A stretch of DNA of 64,000 bases, taken from NCBI GenBank assembly GCA_004380135.1, contig QXCR01000008.1, forward strand, positions 372,001 to 436,000, in the 5' to 3' direction. Of this stretch, positions 1 through 11,041 are shown piece after piece. Source of the DNA: Stemphylium vesicarium (Eukaryota > Ascomycota > Dothideomycetes > Pleosporales > Pleosporaceae). Both the position numbers and the translations under genes were made by a program. Each line of letters opens with the position of its first letter. Position 1 is the stretch's first letter. Under the pieces are notes generated by a model that did not search any database, had not been told where the DNA came from, and worked only from the letters and a program-made list of their open reading frames with translations.

Positions 1-705
1 CCCCGTAGCCCGCTTCATTCTCACTTTTTGTTGCTGACTAACTAGCGCAAGCACGGCCCACCCGGCTTCCGCGACGAGCATAAAACCAGCTCGCCCTCCG
101 TCCCTCGTTCCTTTTCTTCATCATCAGTTGGTAATCTACATACCTAAAAATCGTGGCTCCGCGCAAGCGGCTTGCTGAGAGTTATCCATTCTTTTCCGTG
201 GATAGTTCTCCGTTCCCGGCCCCGTAGAGTGAAATCCGCCCGTCTTTCCTACCAATTGCAATTATCCGTGAAAAGATGGATTGGAGTTGTGGGATGGTGT
301 GGGACATTCCTTTTGCCAACGCAAAGGAGTTTTTTTATTGCTCGTGAGTGAGTCAGTTCGTGTTGCTGCTTGCGATGGGATGTGCAACTTATTGTGGTCG
401 CGATTTGGGATGATAGCGCTTGCTTCCCGTGAGAGTTCGCGAAAAGTTCTTCAAAATTCTGTGGAGACGCGGTCAAGTCGCTGAGGCGCGTCTACGGCTA
501 TTGGGTTGAGTGAGCTTGCCAGATGCGCATTTGCCCGCACTGCGAAGTTGTACAAGTGATGCGATGCATTAAGCTTTTACTCGGTCATTGCGTCGTCTAT
601 CTACAAGCTGCTACTGCCACGAGCAACACAACAACGCCAATATATATGCATTTGTGTACAAAGTGGAGATTATACGCCATACTTGGCAAAGTTCCCGCTC
701 TACGC
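1..705. other. Left-edge intergenic sequence
   Basis: I see no gene here. It lies 3' of the minus-strand Cid2/Mix23-type gene. The short open frames overlap on both strands, lack recognisable motifs and mostly begin at non-ATG codons. Part of an upstream gene's regulatory or untranslated sequence may be present, but nothing supports a call. Confidence 0.5.
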
Positions 706-1353
706 TCAACGCCGTTGTGTCTCCCTCCACTTGTCAAAGGCAGCATCTGCCGACTCGCTCGTCATGCCACAACGCTCGCCAAGCATACTCCAAGTGCGCA
801 TGCGTATAATCTTCTCCACAGCCCTCTCATTGCGCATGAGCATAGCTAGACTTTCTGTCCGGGCCTCTGTCGGAAAGTAGCGCCCAGAATATGGATCTAA
901 CCGTTCATCGACCGTGCGCTCCCTCGCCTTTGAATCTTCAATCTGCCGCAGGACACTATCCGGATCATCTGGATCTGGAGATGTCGCAACGCCGGCGCAA
1001 TAGTCCAGGACATCTGATCGCACCGCCCAGCTGGGGAACAGCACTTTTTCCTTGAAACCCTCACATTGCTCCGGCTCGAGGGCCCTTCCCTGTCCTGGCG
1101 CAGATAGCTGCCTCGTGCTTGTGGAACTAGGGTCGAAGCCTCGTTGCGCGGGCGTGAGGAGAGCGTTTAGGTTCTGCGTTATCGAGTCGTCGATGCTGCT
1201 TCGTGATATGCGTAGGAAGTCTGTTTTCAGCCGGCTTGCGTATTAGTTAGTGAGCTGGGGCTGGGCAAGAGGTGGAGGGAGCTGACCTCGTAGTGCCGTC
1301 TGGTTGAAGCAGAATTGTGGCGTGAGGCGCGGTTGCGCAGAGGGTTTGGACAT
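706..1353 (-). CDS. Cid2/Mix23-like small conserved protein
   Basis: Two exons, 1353-1287 and 1220-706, joined over an intron whose boundaries read gtcagc...cag, give a 193-residue protein. It starts MSKPSAQPRLTPQFCFNQ. The exon junction creates the segment DFLRISRSSIDDSITQNLN, followed downstream by LDPYSGRYFPTEARTE and a final RTWSMLGERC. I recognise this layout as the fungal caffeine-induced death protein 2 (Cid2) family. Yeast Mix23 of the same family is a small cysteine-containing protein of the mitochondrial intermembrane space that supports protein import, so a mitochondrial role here is inference from the family. The ATG at 1353 was chosen because it is the first ATG in the spliced frame and the junction restores the conserved segment. 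It is divergent from the DNA ligase gene, with a 456-bp shared upstream region. Confidence 0.75.
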
Positions 1354-1809
1354 GGTGGGCGGCGATGGGGATGGAGACGGCGGCTCCGAAGTTTTCCAGA
1401 TGTAGTTCGCCAGTTCGAAAATATGACTTTACAATCACAAACGGAGAAATATGGTGTATTCGGGGTCTTGCAATGTCAAAGTGATGATGCTCTCAAAGAT
1501 GCCGCCTAATCCATGTCGGCTTAATGATGTCAGCAGGGGTCGGGGGCCGGGACCGCTCGACTTTCGCGTTCAAGGCAGGGTAGGCGCGACGCGCTTTGGA
1601 GAACGGCTGCCTGTCTGTTTAGGCTACCGTTCCCTTTCAACCTTCAGAGTATGCCACTTCGCTTCAATGCGTCTTGTTCTTCCTTAAAGCCGCGCTTGCC
1701 TTGCACTTCCTGGTCTTCCCTTCGTTCTCTGCAGTCGTCGTCCATTCTATCTCGCCGCAATTGTCTCTCGCAGCCGTCGAGCGCAAACCACACTCGCACT
1801 TTCGTAGCC
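1354..1809. promoter_or_regulatory. Shared upstream region of Cid2/Mix23-like gene and DNA ligase I
   Basis: A 456-bp gap lies between the two divergent start codons. The side next to the ligase is rich in C and T runs, as is common in fungal 5' leaders. I see no specific operator, and an MluI cell-cycle box (ACGCGT) is not evident. The assignment as a promoter rests on position only. Confidence 0.5.
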
Positions 1810-4647
1810 ATGGCTCCCAAGCAGGCTACTCTCGGGTATGTAAAGTCGTCTCAGACTACGCTAGGGTGCGACGACACCCTTGGACATTGTCTCTTAGTAT
1901 GCAGTGCAATGCTGATTGTTGTTCAATAGAAAGTTCTTCGGGAAACCCAACGGCGACGCAGCGAAGCAGCAGTCGAAATTATCATTTTCTACGAGACCGA
2001 AGCCAGCGAAGAAAGATGCGACACCGAAGGAAGAGCCGCAGTCCTCGCCAGAAGACGTGAAGAAGGAACAGACGGACGAGGTCGACTCGGATGCGGAGGT
2101 CAAGGCGCCGCTCAAGGAAGAAGTAGAGTCAGACGGCGATGCCATGGAAGTCGACAGTACGACGTCTGAGACCGGGAAGAAGAGGCAGATCAAAGACGAG
2201 GTTGAGGAGGAGTCTGAAGAAGAACCTCCGAGCAAACGCCAACGACGGAAGCCCTCTGCGGAGAAGGAGAAGGAAAAGGAAAAGCCGAAGAAGGCAGCCA
2301 CAAAATCAAAGACTGAAAAGTCGCCGACCAAGTCACCGACCAAGTCACCGATCAAGTCACGAAAATCAGCAGCTAAATCCAAGGCTGCTGAGCCAGAAGA
2401 GGACGAGGAGGAAGCGCCAGCGAAGGAGGCAAAGGGCAAGAAGGCGGCTGGGAAGTCACCTGTACCAGCAGAAGACGAAGGCGAGTCGGACAAGAAAGAA
2501 GACGAAGAGATTATGAGCTCAGAGGAAGAGCCTGAAGAAGTCAAGACCAAGGCACGGAAGCAAATGCAGTCGACCCTTACATCCAAGACCAAGGACCCAT
2601 ACCCGGACTGGAAACCAGGCGAGCCAGTGCCATATGCGGCCTTGTGCACGACGTTTTCAAAAATTGAGATGACTACGAAGCGCCTGGAGATCCTTGCCCA
2701 TTGCTCGCTGTTCTTACGGCAGGTGTTGCGGTTGACTCCCTCTGATATGTTGCCGACTGTCATGCTCATGGTCAACAAGCTCGCCGCCGACTATGCAGGT
2801 ATTGAACTTGGTATCGGCGAGTCTTTAATCATGAAGGCAATCTCTGAGAGTACCGGACGAAGCCTGCAACACATCAAGAGCGACCAGAACGAAATCGGAG
2901 ATCTTGGCCTTGTTGCAGCTAAGAGTCGGTCGAAGCAGCCTACCATGTTCAAGCCCAAGTCGCTGACCGTCGAGGGCGTACGCAAGGGACTTATGGGCAT
3001 TGCTACTGTCGAAGGTCAAGGTGCTCAGGGTCGCAAGGTTGATGGTATCAAGAAGCTTCTATCAGCGGCGGATGCGCACAACTCTGGCAAGAATGTCGAC
3101 ATCGAGAAAGACAAGGGTGGAGCCAGCGAAGCCAAGTACATTGTGCGAACATTGGAGGGAAAACTTCGATTGGGCCTTGCTGAGAGGACGGTTGTAGTGG
3201 CTGTTGCGCAGGCAATGATCTTCCACGAAATGTCACTCGAGGGCAAGACGCCATCCACAGAAGATCTTGCGAAGGCGGAAGCTACGCTAAAGACGGTTTA
3301 CAGCGAGCTCCCAAGCTACGAGGTTATCGTCCCGGCGATGATTGAGCACGGTATCATGAACTTGCGCGAGAACTGTCGCCTACAGCCCGGTGTACCTCTC
3401 AAGCCTATGCTTGCCAAGCCGACCAAGTCAATAACAGAAGTGCTGGACCGCTTTGAAGGCAAGGACTTCACCTGCGAGTACAAGTACGACGGAGAGAGGG
3501 CACAGATACACTTTGTCTCTCACGATGCAAATATGGAGTTGGCGACGGCAGCACCCACTGCTGGCAAGAGTGACCGCGGTGTATCAAACATCTTCTCCCG
3601 CAACTCGGAGGATCTGTCAAAGAAGTACCCTGACATTCTCGCCAAGCTACCGACTTGGGTCAAGGAAGGCACGAAGAGCTTCGTTCTTGACTGTGAGACC
3701 GTTGCCTGGGATATGGTGGAGAAGAAGGTGCTGCCTTTCCAACAGCTGATGACGCGAAAGAGGAAGGACGTCAAGGTCGAGGACGTCAAGGTCAAAGTTT
3801 GCGTGTTTGCCTTTGACATTCTCTTTCTCAATGGCGAAGTATGTATCCTTGGTTCGAACTTGTGATTAATTGCTAACATTCTTAGGCTCTCGTAACCAAA
3901 TCTTTCCGTGAGCGTCGTGAGCATCTCAACGAGGCTTTCGTGCCCGTCGAAGGAGAATTCGCATTGGCAAAATTCGGCAACACGAACGAACTAGAGGAAA
4001 TCCAAACACTCCTCGAAGACTCCGTAAAGGAAGGCTGCGAAGGCCTCATGGTAAAGATGCTCGACGGCCCCGAGTCGTACTACGAGCCCTCGAAGCGCTC
4101 TCAAAACTGGCTCAAAGTGAAAAAGGACTATCTCGCCGGCGTCGGCGACTCTCTCGACCTCGTCGTCCTCGGCGCCTACTACGGTAAAGGAAAGCGCACA
4201 AGCTGGTACGGCGCCTTCCTGCTCGCCTGCTACAACCCATCCACCGAAAAGTACGAAACCGTCTGCAACATCGGCACCGGCTTCTCCGAAGCCATCCTCG
4301 AATCCCTCCACAAATCCCTCTCCGACATCGTCATCGACCGCCCCAAACCCTTTTACACTCATTCGTCCGGCAACAAGGACCAGCCGGACGTCTGGTTCGA
4401 GCCTCGCTTCGTCTGGGAGGTTAAAACCGCGGATCTTACTCTGTCACCGAGGTACAAGGCTGCGGCGAATGAGGTCGGTGGGGGTGGCAAGGGGGTTAGT
4501 CTAAGGTTTCCCAGGTTTATTAAGGAGAGGGAGGATAAGAAACCGGATCAGGCTAGTTCGAGCAGGATGATTGCGGATATGTATCAGAGGCAGGAGAGTG
4601 TGGGGAAGAATAAGGGACCCAGTGTTGATGATGACTTTGAGTATTGA
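1810..4647 (+). CDS. CDC9: ATP-dependent DNA ligase I
   Basis: Seals nicks between Okazaki fragments and in excision repair in the nucleus. Three exons, 1810-1835, 1930-3838 and 3886-4647, give 898 residues. Residues 5-12 read QATLGKFF, a canonical PCNA-binding PIP box that is assembled only after splicing. A long Lys/Glu/Ser-rich disordered region with repeated SPTKSP units follows to about residue 210, then the helical DNA-binding domain. The adenylation motif KYDGER has its nucleophile near Lys527. Later motifs include DCETVAWD and EGLMVK, and the OB-fold region ends in VSLRFPRFIKERED. The length fits ligase I with an extended fungal N-terminus. An internal out-of-frame start upstream of 1930 was rejected because it lacks the PIP box. 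The 3' end at a TGA after FEY is unambiguous. Confidence 0.97.
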
Positions 4648-7600
4648 GATCGTCTGTGAGTGTGGGTTTGGGTGGTTCGGGAGGTAGGTGGAGTGTAGAT
4701 AAGGATAGTCGTATTCTGATGATTTTATGTTGGAGTTTTGTCTTCTTTGGTTCGCCATTGCGATGTCTTGGGTTTCGTCGGTGCTGATTATATTGTTTTC
4801 TTCCTTTTTTTTCTGTAGGCTTCGCGGTGGTGGAGTGTAGGACAGTTTAGAAAGAAGTGTCTGGTATTTGATTAGCGGGATAATCAGATCATTTGCGACT
4901 TCTCGCCTTGTTTTCTTCGTGCGATGGCTGATCTGTCTGGTGCTTATGTGGACTTTGAGATGTATACTTGTAGCTCGACTTCAGCATGTCTCGAAAGTTC
5001 GTGTGCATTATTATTATCTTCTGTTACTTACTCACTGAGATGCCCATCACCCGTTTTCTCGTTTCTGGTGCGTCATTTATCTCTGGGCATGTCGCCTTTC
5101 AACCGTTCTGTTATTTATACATCTTGTTTGTTCGGGTTTCGTGCTTGAGCTCCTTCCGAGTCTACTGTTGACTTGCGGGTTTGCATTGGGCCGCACGTTC
5201 TGTTGATGGTGGTAGCTGGCAGCTCTTTTGCTTTCTTTACTAGACGGCTTTGCAGCTGTTAGTTGTGGAGACCGTTGAACGTTATTCTGCATCAGGAGCG
5301 AGATAAAATGGTGATAGTCACCTTCACGAAATGCTAGTCCAACAAGGACATGTCAATGGCTTTGTTCAGGAATACTCGCGACATTCAATTCCAGAAGTAT
5401 ACGAGAAGCACATAGTCCATATGAACTGCCAGGAAGGTGGACCCAAGTAAAGGAGGATTATAGGGTTTCGATACAACATCTCCATCTCATACATGCTCTA
5501 GAGAGGCGCTTGTCGCGCGCCCTACTGTAGGGCCCCTACAAGCCCGGTGGTTCTCATCCCCTTTGATAATAGTCGATAAAGGAATCCCACTTGGACGGGT
5601 AATCGGCTCATTTAGAGAGCTTATATATGAACTCGGCTAAAGCGACTGTAGTAGTAGACCAGTGGGACGGGTTGATGTGCAACCAGCATCGGTTCTCGTG
5701 CGGGTGTTGAGCGCCGCGATCAACTGATAACGTTGCGTTTTGCCTGTCATTTGACAAACGGTCCTAACTAGCGTGCGGCTAGAAGAGCAAAGAGAGTCAG
5801 TGAAAAAACCCGACCTGGCGTTCTGTTGCTCGTCCGGGGATAGGGCGTCGGGAGCGAGCATCGGATACGGGGGAACATTTGTCAATAATAGCTGGTGGGC
5901 AGTTTGGAGCGCGAAGGGAACTTAACTTGCAACGCGAAGCATACCCTAATGGGGTAGAAGATGGTGTATCTTCGGGCCTTTTGAATCAAGCCATGCGGTA
6001 TGGGGCGCAGTGCGACGCAGTGCAGACCGAAGACTAGGTGAGTCGGTGCTTGAGAGGAGAGGGTGTAGTACTACGGAGGCGGAACCCCGTTTATTCTAGA
6101 TAGTCTGGAGGAACTCTCCATGGGCGTTCCACTAATTTTCAGTCCGTCTAGATGGATCTGAGTCTTCGTCAGAAAGCACCTAGTGATTTATGCGCCCTCA
6201 GCTTGTTGCGCGTGTCCTGGAGCAGAAAATCCTTCGCAGACTTTTGGGGATCATAACTGTCCTCGTGAATCAGTGTGGGACGATTTCGGTGCGATATTTC
6301 CAGGCATCTGCCCAATGCAGCACTTTCGCCAACACTATCCTCCTCACCTGCTGTCCTCTTTGGTGAAACCTCCGACCTATGCTCGCCCTACCGTCTACAA
6401 GGGCAGAAACAAGTTCGGTACTCCTCGTTTCCGGCGCTGCGTTTCCACAGCATGGCAAAGGTCCTATTTCACTAGACTATACTTGTCAGCGCAGAGCGGC
6501 TCTTTCTCCCGTCACCACTAGGAAGTCGTTCCAGTCAAAGTACAATTTATGATTGGCTGGAAATGAGAAGCGCCACAGGATCTACCCGACCAACGTGTGC
6601 CCGCTTCGCTTCCGAACCTGACATGGTGCACCGTTGCCTAGAAACAGGCAAGCAAGACGGCCCATTTCTTGGATCTCGATCACAACACCCTCTGCCGACC
6701 ATGTGGCGGGACATATTTACAAGCTAGGGGTTTTTTCTTCCTTGACGTTCTTCCTCCTGCCTGACTTTGACATGGCCGAAGTTGCCCAGTGGTGCGGGCC
6801 AATATGCCGGGATTTGTGATTGTCAGAGGAACAGAAAAGTGGGAAGGGCGGCGATATGCGGTCTTGAATACCGCGCGGATATGGAACTGTGTCTGGATCG
6901 ACATATGGCCGCCATGAACCCACGTCGAAGCGGTCAATCGTACGTTCTTTCGTCTCGCATCGAACGATTTTTCAGCCACACTGCGATATGGGAGTTAGGT
7001 ATGCCGTTGTTTTTCATACCGTTGCGATCGGTCGACCACTCGAATTCCCTTCCAATACGTCGTGCCTTGTCATACAGGTGGTTGCGACTAATGCGCTGCT
7101 ACACGGCTAGGCGCATGCTACGGTTCGATTCACCACCGGTTGCGGAACTGTATCCGCCAATGATATATAACTCCTTCCGCAGGACCAAGAAGAGTCTACA
7201 TGCGAGACTACTAACAGAGGATAAGGCGCGTTAGTTGAGGCTCTGACGAAGGGTTGTCGTCAGGAGTCGGGGACAAAGAGGGGCAGGTTCCCGCTGAATT
7301 AGCGAAGAGCGACAACCTGACGCCCACGCGACTTCCTTTGCCCGACTCGGTTGTGAGCAACATATAACAAGCAAAGTTTAACATCGACATGACACTTGAA
7401 TTCAAAAATACTGGGCTCAGAAAGCCCCGCCATGTCAACGATCCACCGCGCCAATACGGGAGGGTCGGGAGTGCCAGCCCATGCACGCATGCAGGTCCTT
7501 GCATCAAGCATGCGAAACCAAACTTACCCATGCAGCAATAGCATGCCGCGACGGAGAAAGCCCCATCTGCGACGCTTTGGATCTAGTTCATCAGCGGTTG

Positions 7601-8084
7601 TGTTTGCATGCAGGGTCCGACTGCATGTAAGTCCGGTGGCGAGAACAGCGCCAGCTATTTGATTGGCGGCGCCCTCAACCGACCTTCTTACACATGGAAG
7701 AAAAGCAGTGGCAAGATCGGGGAATTCGATACGCATCAAACAAAAGAGGTCCTTGTTGGCCCTAGGTGGATAACAGTATCGGTTGAGAGGGCCAAAAGGC
7801 CAAATAAACACTCTGCTAATTCCGCTGGTTGTATAAGCAGAGCGGCAAGCTACTGTTTTCTTCCCTTTTGCAGTTGCCGCACTGCTTCTGCCCTATTTCC
7901 GTTTTTGTTATCGGTCGCATCCGCGGATGTAAGTCCTTTTCCAATGCTCACGTAGGCCTTCTGCTTGAAGCTCCCCCGCCTTTCCACCCATTCGTTTACG
8001 TTTTGAATTTTTATTTGCCCGCTCCCCGGTAGACCAACAGCATTGTCCCAAGCCGTCACAACCTGGGAAAGGGAGGCCTGTGGT
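4648..8084. other. Gene-poor 3.4-kb interval
   Basis: Between the ligase stop codon and the Zn2Cys6 gene I see no gene I can defend. The first 200 bases are T-rich and probably contain the ligase 3' end. The longest open frame (6767-7234, plus strand, 155 codons) begins at TTG. Its first ATG is at 6881, and its product has no family signature. Base composition is not obviously AT-rich, so heavy RIP is not apparent by eye. Confidence 0.5.
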
Positions 8085-8652
8085 ATGCAACCGCAACCAT
8101 CCAATCCAGCTAGTCTAGGCGAAAGCGCGGCGGTACGACCCCTTCGTCCTTTGCTCCCCGCCGCCTCACCGAGGAACGAAGATCCACCCTCGCAGTCAAA
8201 GCGAGCTCGCGTATCTCTGGCTTGTACAGCTTGCAGAACGCGGAAAACTAAGGTATCGAATTAGTGCCTACGCGACCGACTTATCCCGGTTAAAATACAC
8301 CGTCTGATCCTGTCTCTTCTAGTGTAACGGTGGACGGCCTCAATGCAGTGAATGCGTGGCCCGTGACAGCCACTGCCAGTATACGGAGACGGAGAACACA
8401 CAAACGAAGCGTAAGCACCAGGATCTGGAGGAGCTGTTCGAGTTGCTCAAGTCGCTGCCTGAAGACAATGCGTCGGAGATTCTGGGAAGGATCAGAGCTG
8501 GGGTAGAGCCGCGAGATATTGTTGAGACTGTCACGCATGGCAATATGCTTATGCAGTTTGCCTCGACGCTCGGGAGCGATAAAGATAGTTCCAATCAAAA
8601 TATGGAGAAGACAAGAAGCAGAAGTAGGAGCGGGAGCTGTGAGCGTGACTGA
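8085..8652 (+). CDS. Short Zn2Cys6 binuclear-cluster protein, possibly truncated
   Basis: Exons 8085-8252 and 8323-8652 give 165 residues. The segment ACTACRTRKTK plus CNGGRPQCSECVARDSHC shows the exact fungal spacing C-x2-C-x6-C-x6-C-x2-C-x6-C, with the intron falling immediately before the third cysteine. A linker and a segment DLEELFELLKSLPEDNASEI follow, resembling the stretch after the zinc cluster in long fungal regulators. The protein then ends in an Arg/Ser-rich tail with no middle homology domain. The expected role is sequence-specific DNA binding in the nucleus, with targets unknown. Family members usually have 500-900 residues, so this is either a mini-regulator or a gene that lost its 3' part. 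The ATG at 8085 was preferred to the TTG at 8043. Confidence 0.75.
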
Positions 8653-8937
8653 AGAGGAAACGACGATAAGGAGGGTGGTGGGAGCGGTGGGAAGGTTGGT
8701 GTCCAAGGAACTATCAAGAATTGCCAACCAGGCAGAGCAGTTGACAGAATTGCAGTGGAAAACTTAGTAACATTTCAACACCCGGTTTGAAGGTGCGCCA
8801 AATTACTTTTCCAAGCGTACCAGGTGGACGGAGTTGTTGAGTCTAAATACTCATCATTACATTAGCCTAGATTGGAGCATATCAATTTCGTTGAGAGGCG
8901 ACATGGAAGTGTCGAATACATCATTTCAAGTACAACT

Positions 8938-9882
8938 TTACAAGCGGTGAGACGAAGCGTTGCTACTACTGTCCTCGAACAGGTATCTTCTGAGCTGTGA
9001 CCAGATGTGTGCTCGGGAATGATTCCCTGCACTAGTAGTATTTGACCTGAGCACATTCTTCTGCGTCAAGTTGTCCTTCCAATCCGCATATGTCCACTCC
9101 CAGACATCGTCTTTGAACAGTACTTTGAGCTTGATCGCTTCGCTGTAGTATCGGACTTTGACCGTAAATCCTTTCCTTCTCAGGCCATGGTAGACACGAG
9201 AGATGATCTCTAGGATTCTCAGAAAACCATCATCGAGAAAACCGCTTTCCTGGCCTATAACCAGAGTAACGGTTCTGGGTCGAACTTCAACGTGCCGAGA
9301 ATTCTCAGTGTGAGTGATGATGCGGTTCGTAGGTGTGATGCTGAGGAGTGCCGCGGCTGCATCTTCGAGCACGGAGAAGTACTCCTCCAGTTCATCTCTC
9401 TTTTCTTCGGTATCTCCGAGGACATCTTCATCGGCTAGCACATCGCACTGAAACGTGACGTGCAGATCCATGTTCCGCGTCAACTCCTCCATGGTTATCC
9501 CAACACCAAACGTATCTTTCTTGACAAAGTCTTCAATGACGCTATCGAAAAGCCGACACTCAGCCACAGGGTATCTTTCCCTAACTGGACGTAGATCTTT
9601 CCCAACGGTACCTTTGAAACTTTTGAGAACCTCTTTCGCAAATGTGGGCCCCACAAAGACTTTATCGACGAAGTGTGGTGGCCTTTGGTGTCTCCTAGGT
9701 GATGTGAGCCAAGATGACTTGCTAAGATCATCGTCTTTTTCAAACCAGGGCTCGTCGAATGAATCCCACCAGTATATCAGGTCGCGACTCGGGTCGTGGA
9801 CCTTATCAAAGTCCCAAAGGTGTGTGTAGATGTTGTCTCGTAATTCGCGCGGTAGATTTAGGATGCGGGGGACGATTTCCAT
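8938..9882 (-). CDS. F-box-like hypothetical protein
   Basis: The product has 314 residues from the ATG at 9882, which directly precedes the motif MEIVPRILNLPRELRDNIYT. This LPxELRxxIY opening is the usual F-box-like start of a large group of uncharacterised dothideomycete proteins. The open frame continues upstream to 10152, but that part looks like random translation and the motif normally lies at the N-terminus. The rest has no catalytic motif I recognise and no signal peptide or membrane segment. By family analogy it could be a substrate adaptor of an SCF ubiquitin ligase, but no Skp1-binding contact can be verified by eye. It is convergent with the short Zn2Cys6 gene, 285 bp away. Confidence 0.7.
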   Translation of the reverse strand: MEIVPRILNLPRELRDNIYTHLWDFDKVHDPSRDLIYWWDSFDEPWFEKDDDLSKSSWLTSPRRHQRPPHFVDKVFVGPTFAKEVLKSFKGTVGKDLRPVRERYPVAECRLFDSVIEDFVKKDTFGVGITMEELTRNMDLHVTFQCDVLADEDVLGDTEEKRDELEEYFSVLEDAAAALLSITPTNRIITHTENSRHVEVRPRTVTLVIGQESGFLDDGFLRILEIISRVYHGLRRKGFTVKVRYYSEAIKLKVLFKDDVWEWTYADWKDNLTQKNVLRSNTTSAGNHSRAHIWSQLRRYLFEDSSSNASSHRL

Positions 9883-11041
9883 GGCGGCGGCGCATGCAGA
9901 ACCGAGAATCGCCGCATGCAGCTTGTCCGCCCAGAGATGGTGAAGAGTTAGTATTTCGGATTCTGTATTTTCTGGGCTGATCTCAGATAGGGCTTGCTTG
10001 CGGTCGAGGATGGTACTGCATATGACATTAGCGCGAAAGCTGCGCATAGTTACTAGGATACATACTGAGATATCTGCTGTTCGGCGTGCCCGTACACATG
10101 ATCGGTCGGATGAGACATTGTGGGGTATCTCTAGTAAAGTGCAATAGTTCACAATATGGTCAAGGAGGTTCGTTGAGTGGAGTTGGCCAAGGGAGAGATG
10201 ATTATATTAGGCGTGCACTCCTTTGCGTCAGAAGGTGACTCATCAGAATAGCGTGCATGCGGACCGCGAACACGATGTTGAAACGATAAGAGGCTATTAT
10301 TTGAGGCAGAGAGATATGAATGTTTGGTGATTGTGAGTTGGACCGCCGTAAACTAGACACAAGGGCCTACTGGATGTTTACAAAGTTGCGTCATTAGTCC
10401 CATGAAGTCTAGTCCTTGTACCTACTCATTGGCTCATTTCAAGGTTACTCCCCCACATGATGTCAGATTAAACCAGGCAGCAAAAAAAACGCCTAAGAAC
10501 TTGCGATTACTACGGCAAGGCTTAAGAGTCGAACAAAGGGTAAAAAAAAAGGATGTCGCTAATTTGGCGGTACTGGGAACTGTAGACATGTTAGATATGT
10601 CTCAGGACTACCAATTTTAGAGAGTAGAACGTACTCGAACCCAGGCTGGCGCGGATCTGGATCGGGACACATAGTGTCCGCCAGCCACAACGCGACGTCA
10701 TACCACTAGCTGGAGTGATTGTTAGTCGCTGTTGGGAACAGGTGTTCGATTGAACTTACACCATACCACCGTAAGGTGTTATTTTGATGTCGAAAGTTCA
10801 AATTTGTATCATTATAATTAGAGTGTGCGTTGTAAAACGGCAGGTGGGACAGCAGTTGGTCTCGTCAATAATTGGCAATGAGGGGTGAGGGAGGGGCTCT
10901 CAATGTGGGAATATGCCTCGCTAAGTCAACTTGTCGGGAGCGGAGGCTAGCCTGTTCCGATTCAATTCCGCGGTCGCCGACAGTCGGAAAAGTTTTGGGT
11001 GCGCGAACAACCGCACATCTGCCATCACAGCCAACACCACC
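9883..11041. other. Intergenic region between F-box-like gene and TIM54
   Basis: The interval holds the divergent upstream regions of the F-box-like gene and TIM54. The only structure I see is the hairpin and tRNA-like element at 10631-10712, described separately. A 72-codon open frame at 10402-10620 is rich in Lys/Arg because of A runs and is probably chance. Confidence 0.5.
10631..10712 (-). other. Degenerate tRNA-like element with nested hairpin
   Basis: On the minus strand the sequence AGTGGTATGAC (D-arm or A-box-like) is followed about 60 bases later by GGTTCGAGTAC, one base from the B-box consensus. Between them GGCTGGC at 10686-10680 pairs with GCCAGCC at 10650-10644, and GGACAC-TAT-GTGTCC forms an inner hairpin. 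The T-arm stem does not pair and no full acceptor stem can be drawn, so it is not a working tRNA by inspection. It could be a decayed tRNA or a tRNA-derived repeat end. Confidence 0.3.

Noticed and set aside
2310..2360. Short direct repeats in the ligase gene
   Set aside because: They encode repeated SPTKSP units of the disordered tail and are not a CRISPR or mobile-element repeat.
1894..2778. 294-codon minus-strand frame antisense to DNA ligase
   Set aside because: It is a mirror of the Lys/Glu-rich ligase tail and consists mostly of Ser, Phe and Leu; no motif.
7115..7145. GGTTCGATTC resembling a tRNA B box
   Set aside because: The surrounding T-stem does not pair and no A box or acceptor stem is found.
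6767..7234. 155-codon plus-strand frame in the gene-poor interval
   Set aside because: It starts at TTG, has no family signature, and overlaps other frames of similar quality.
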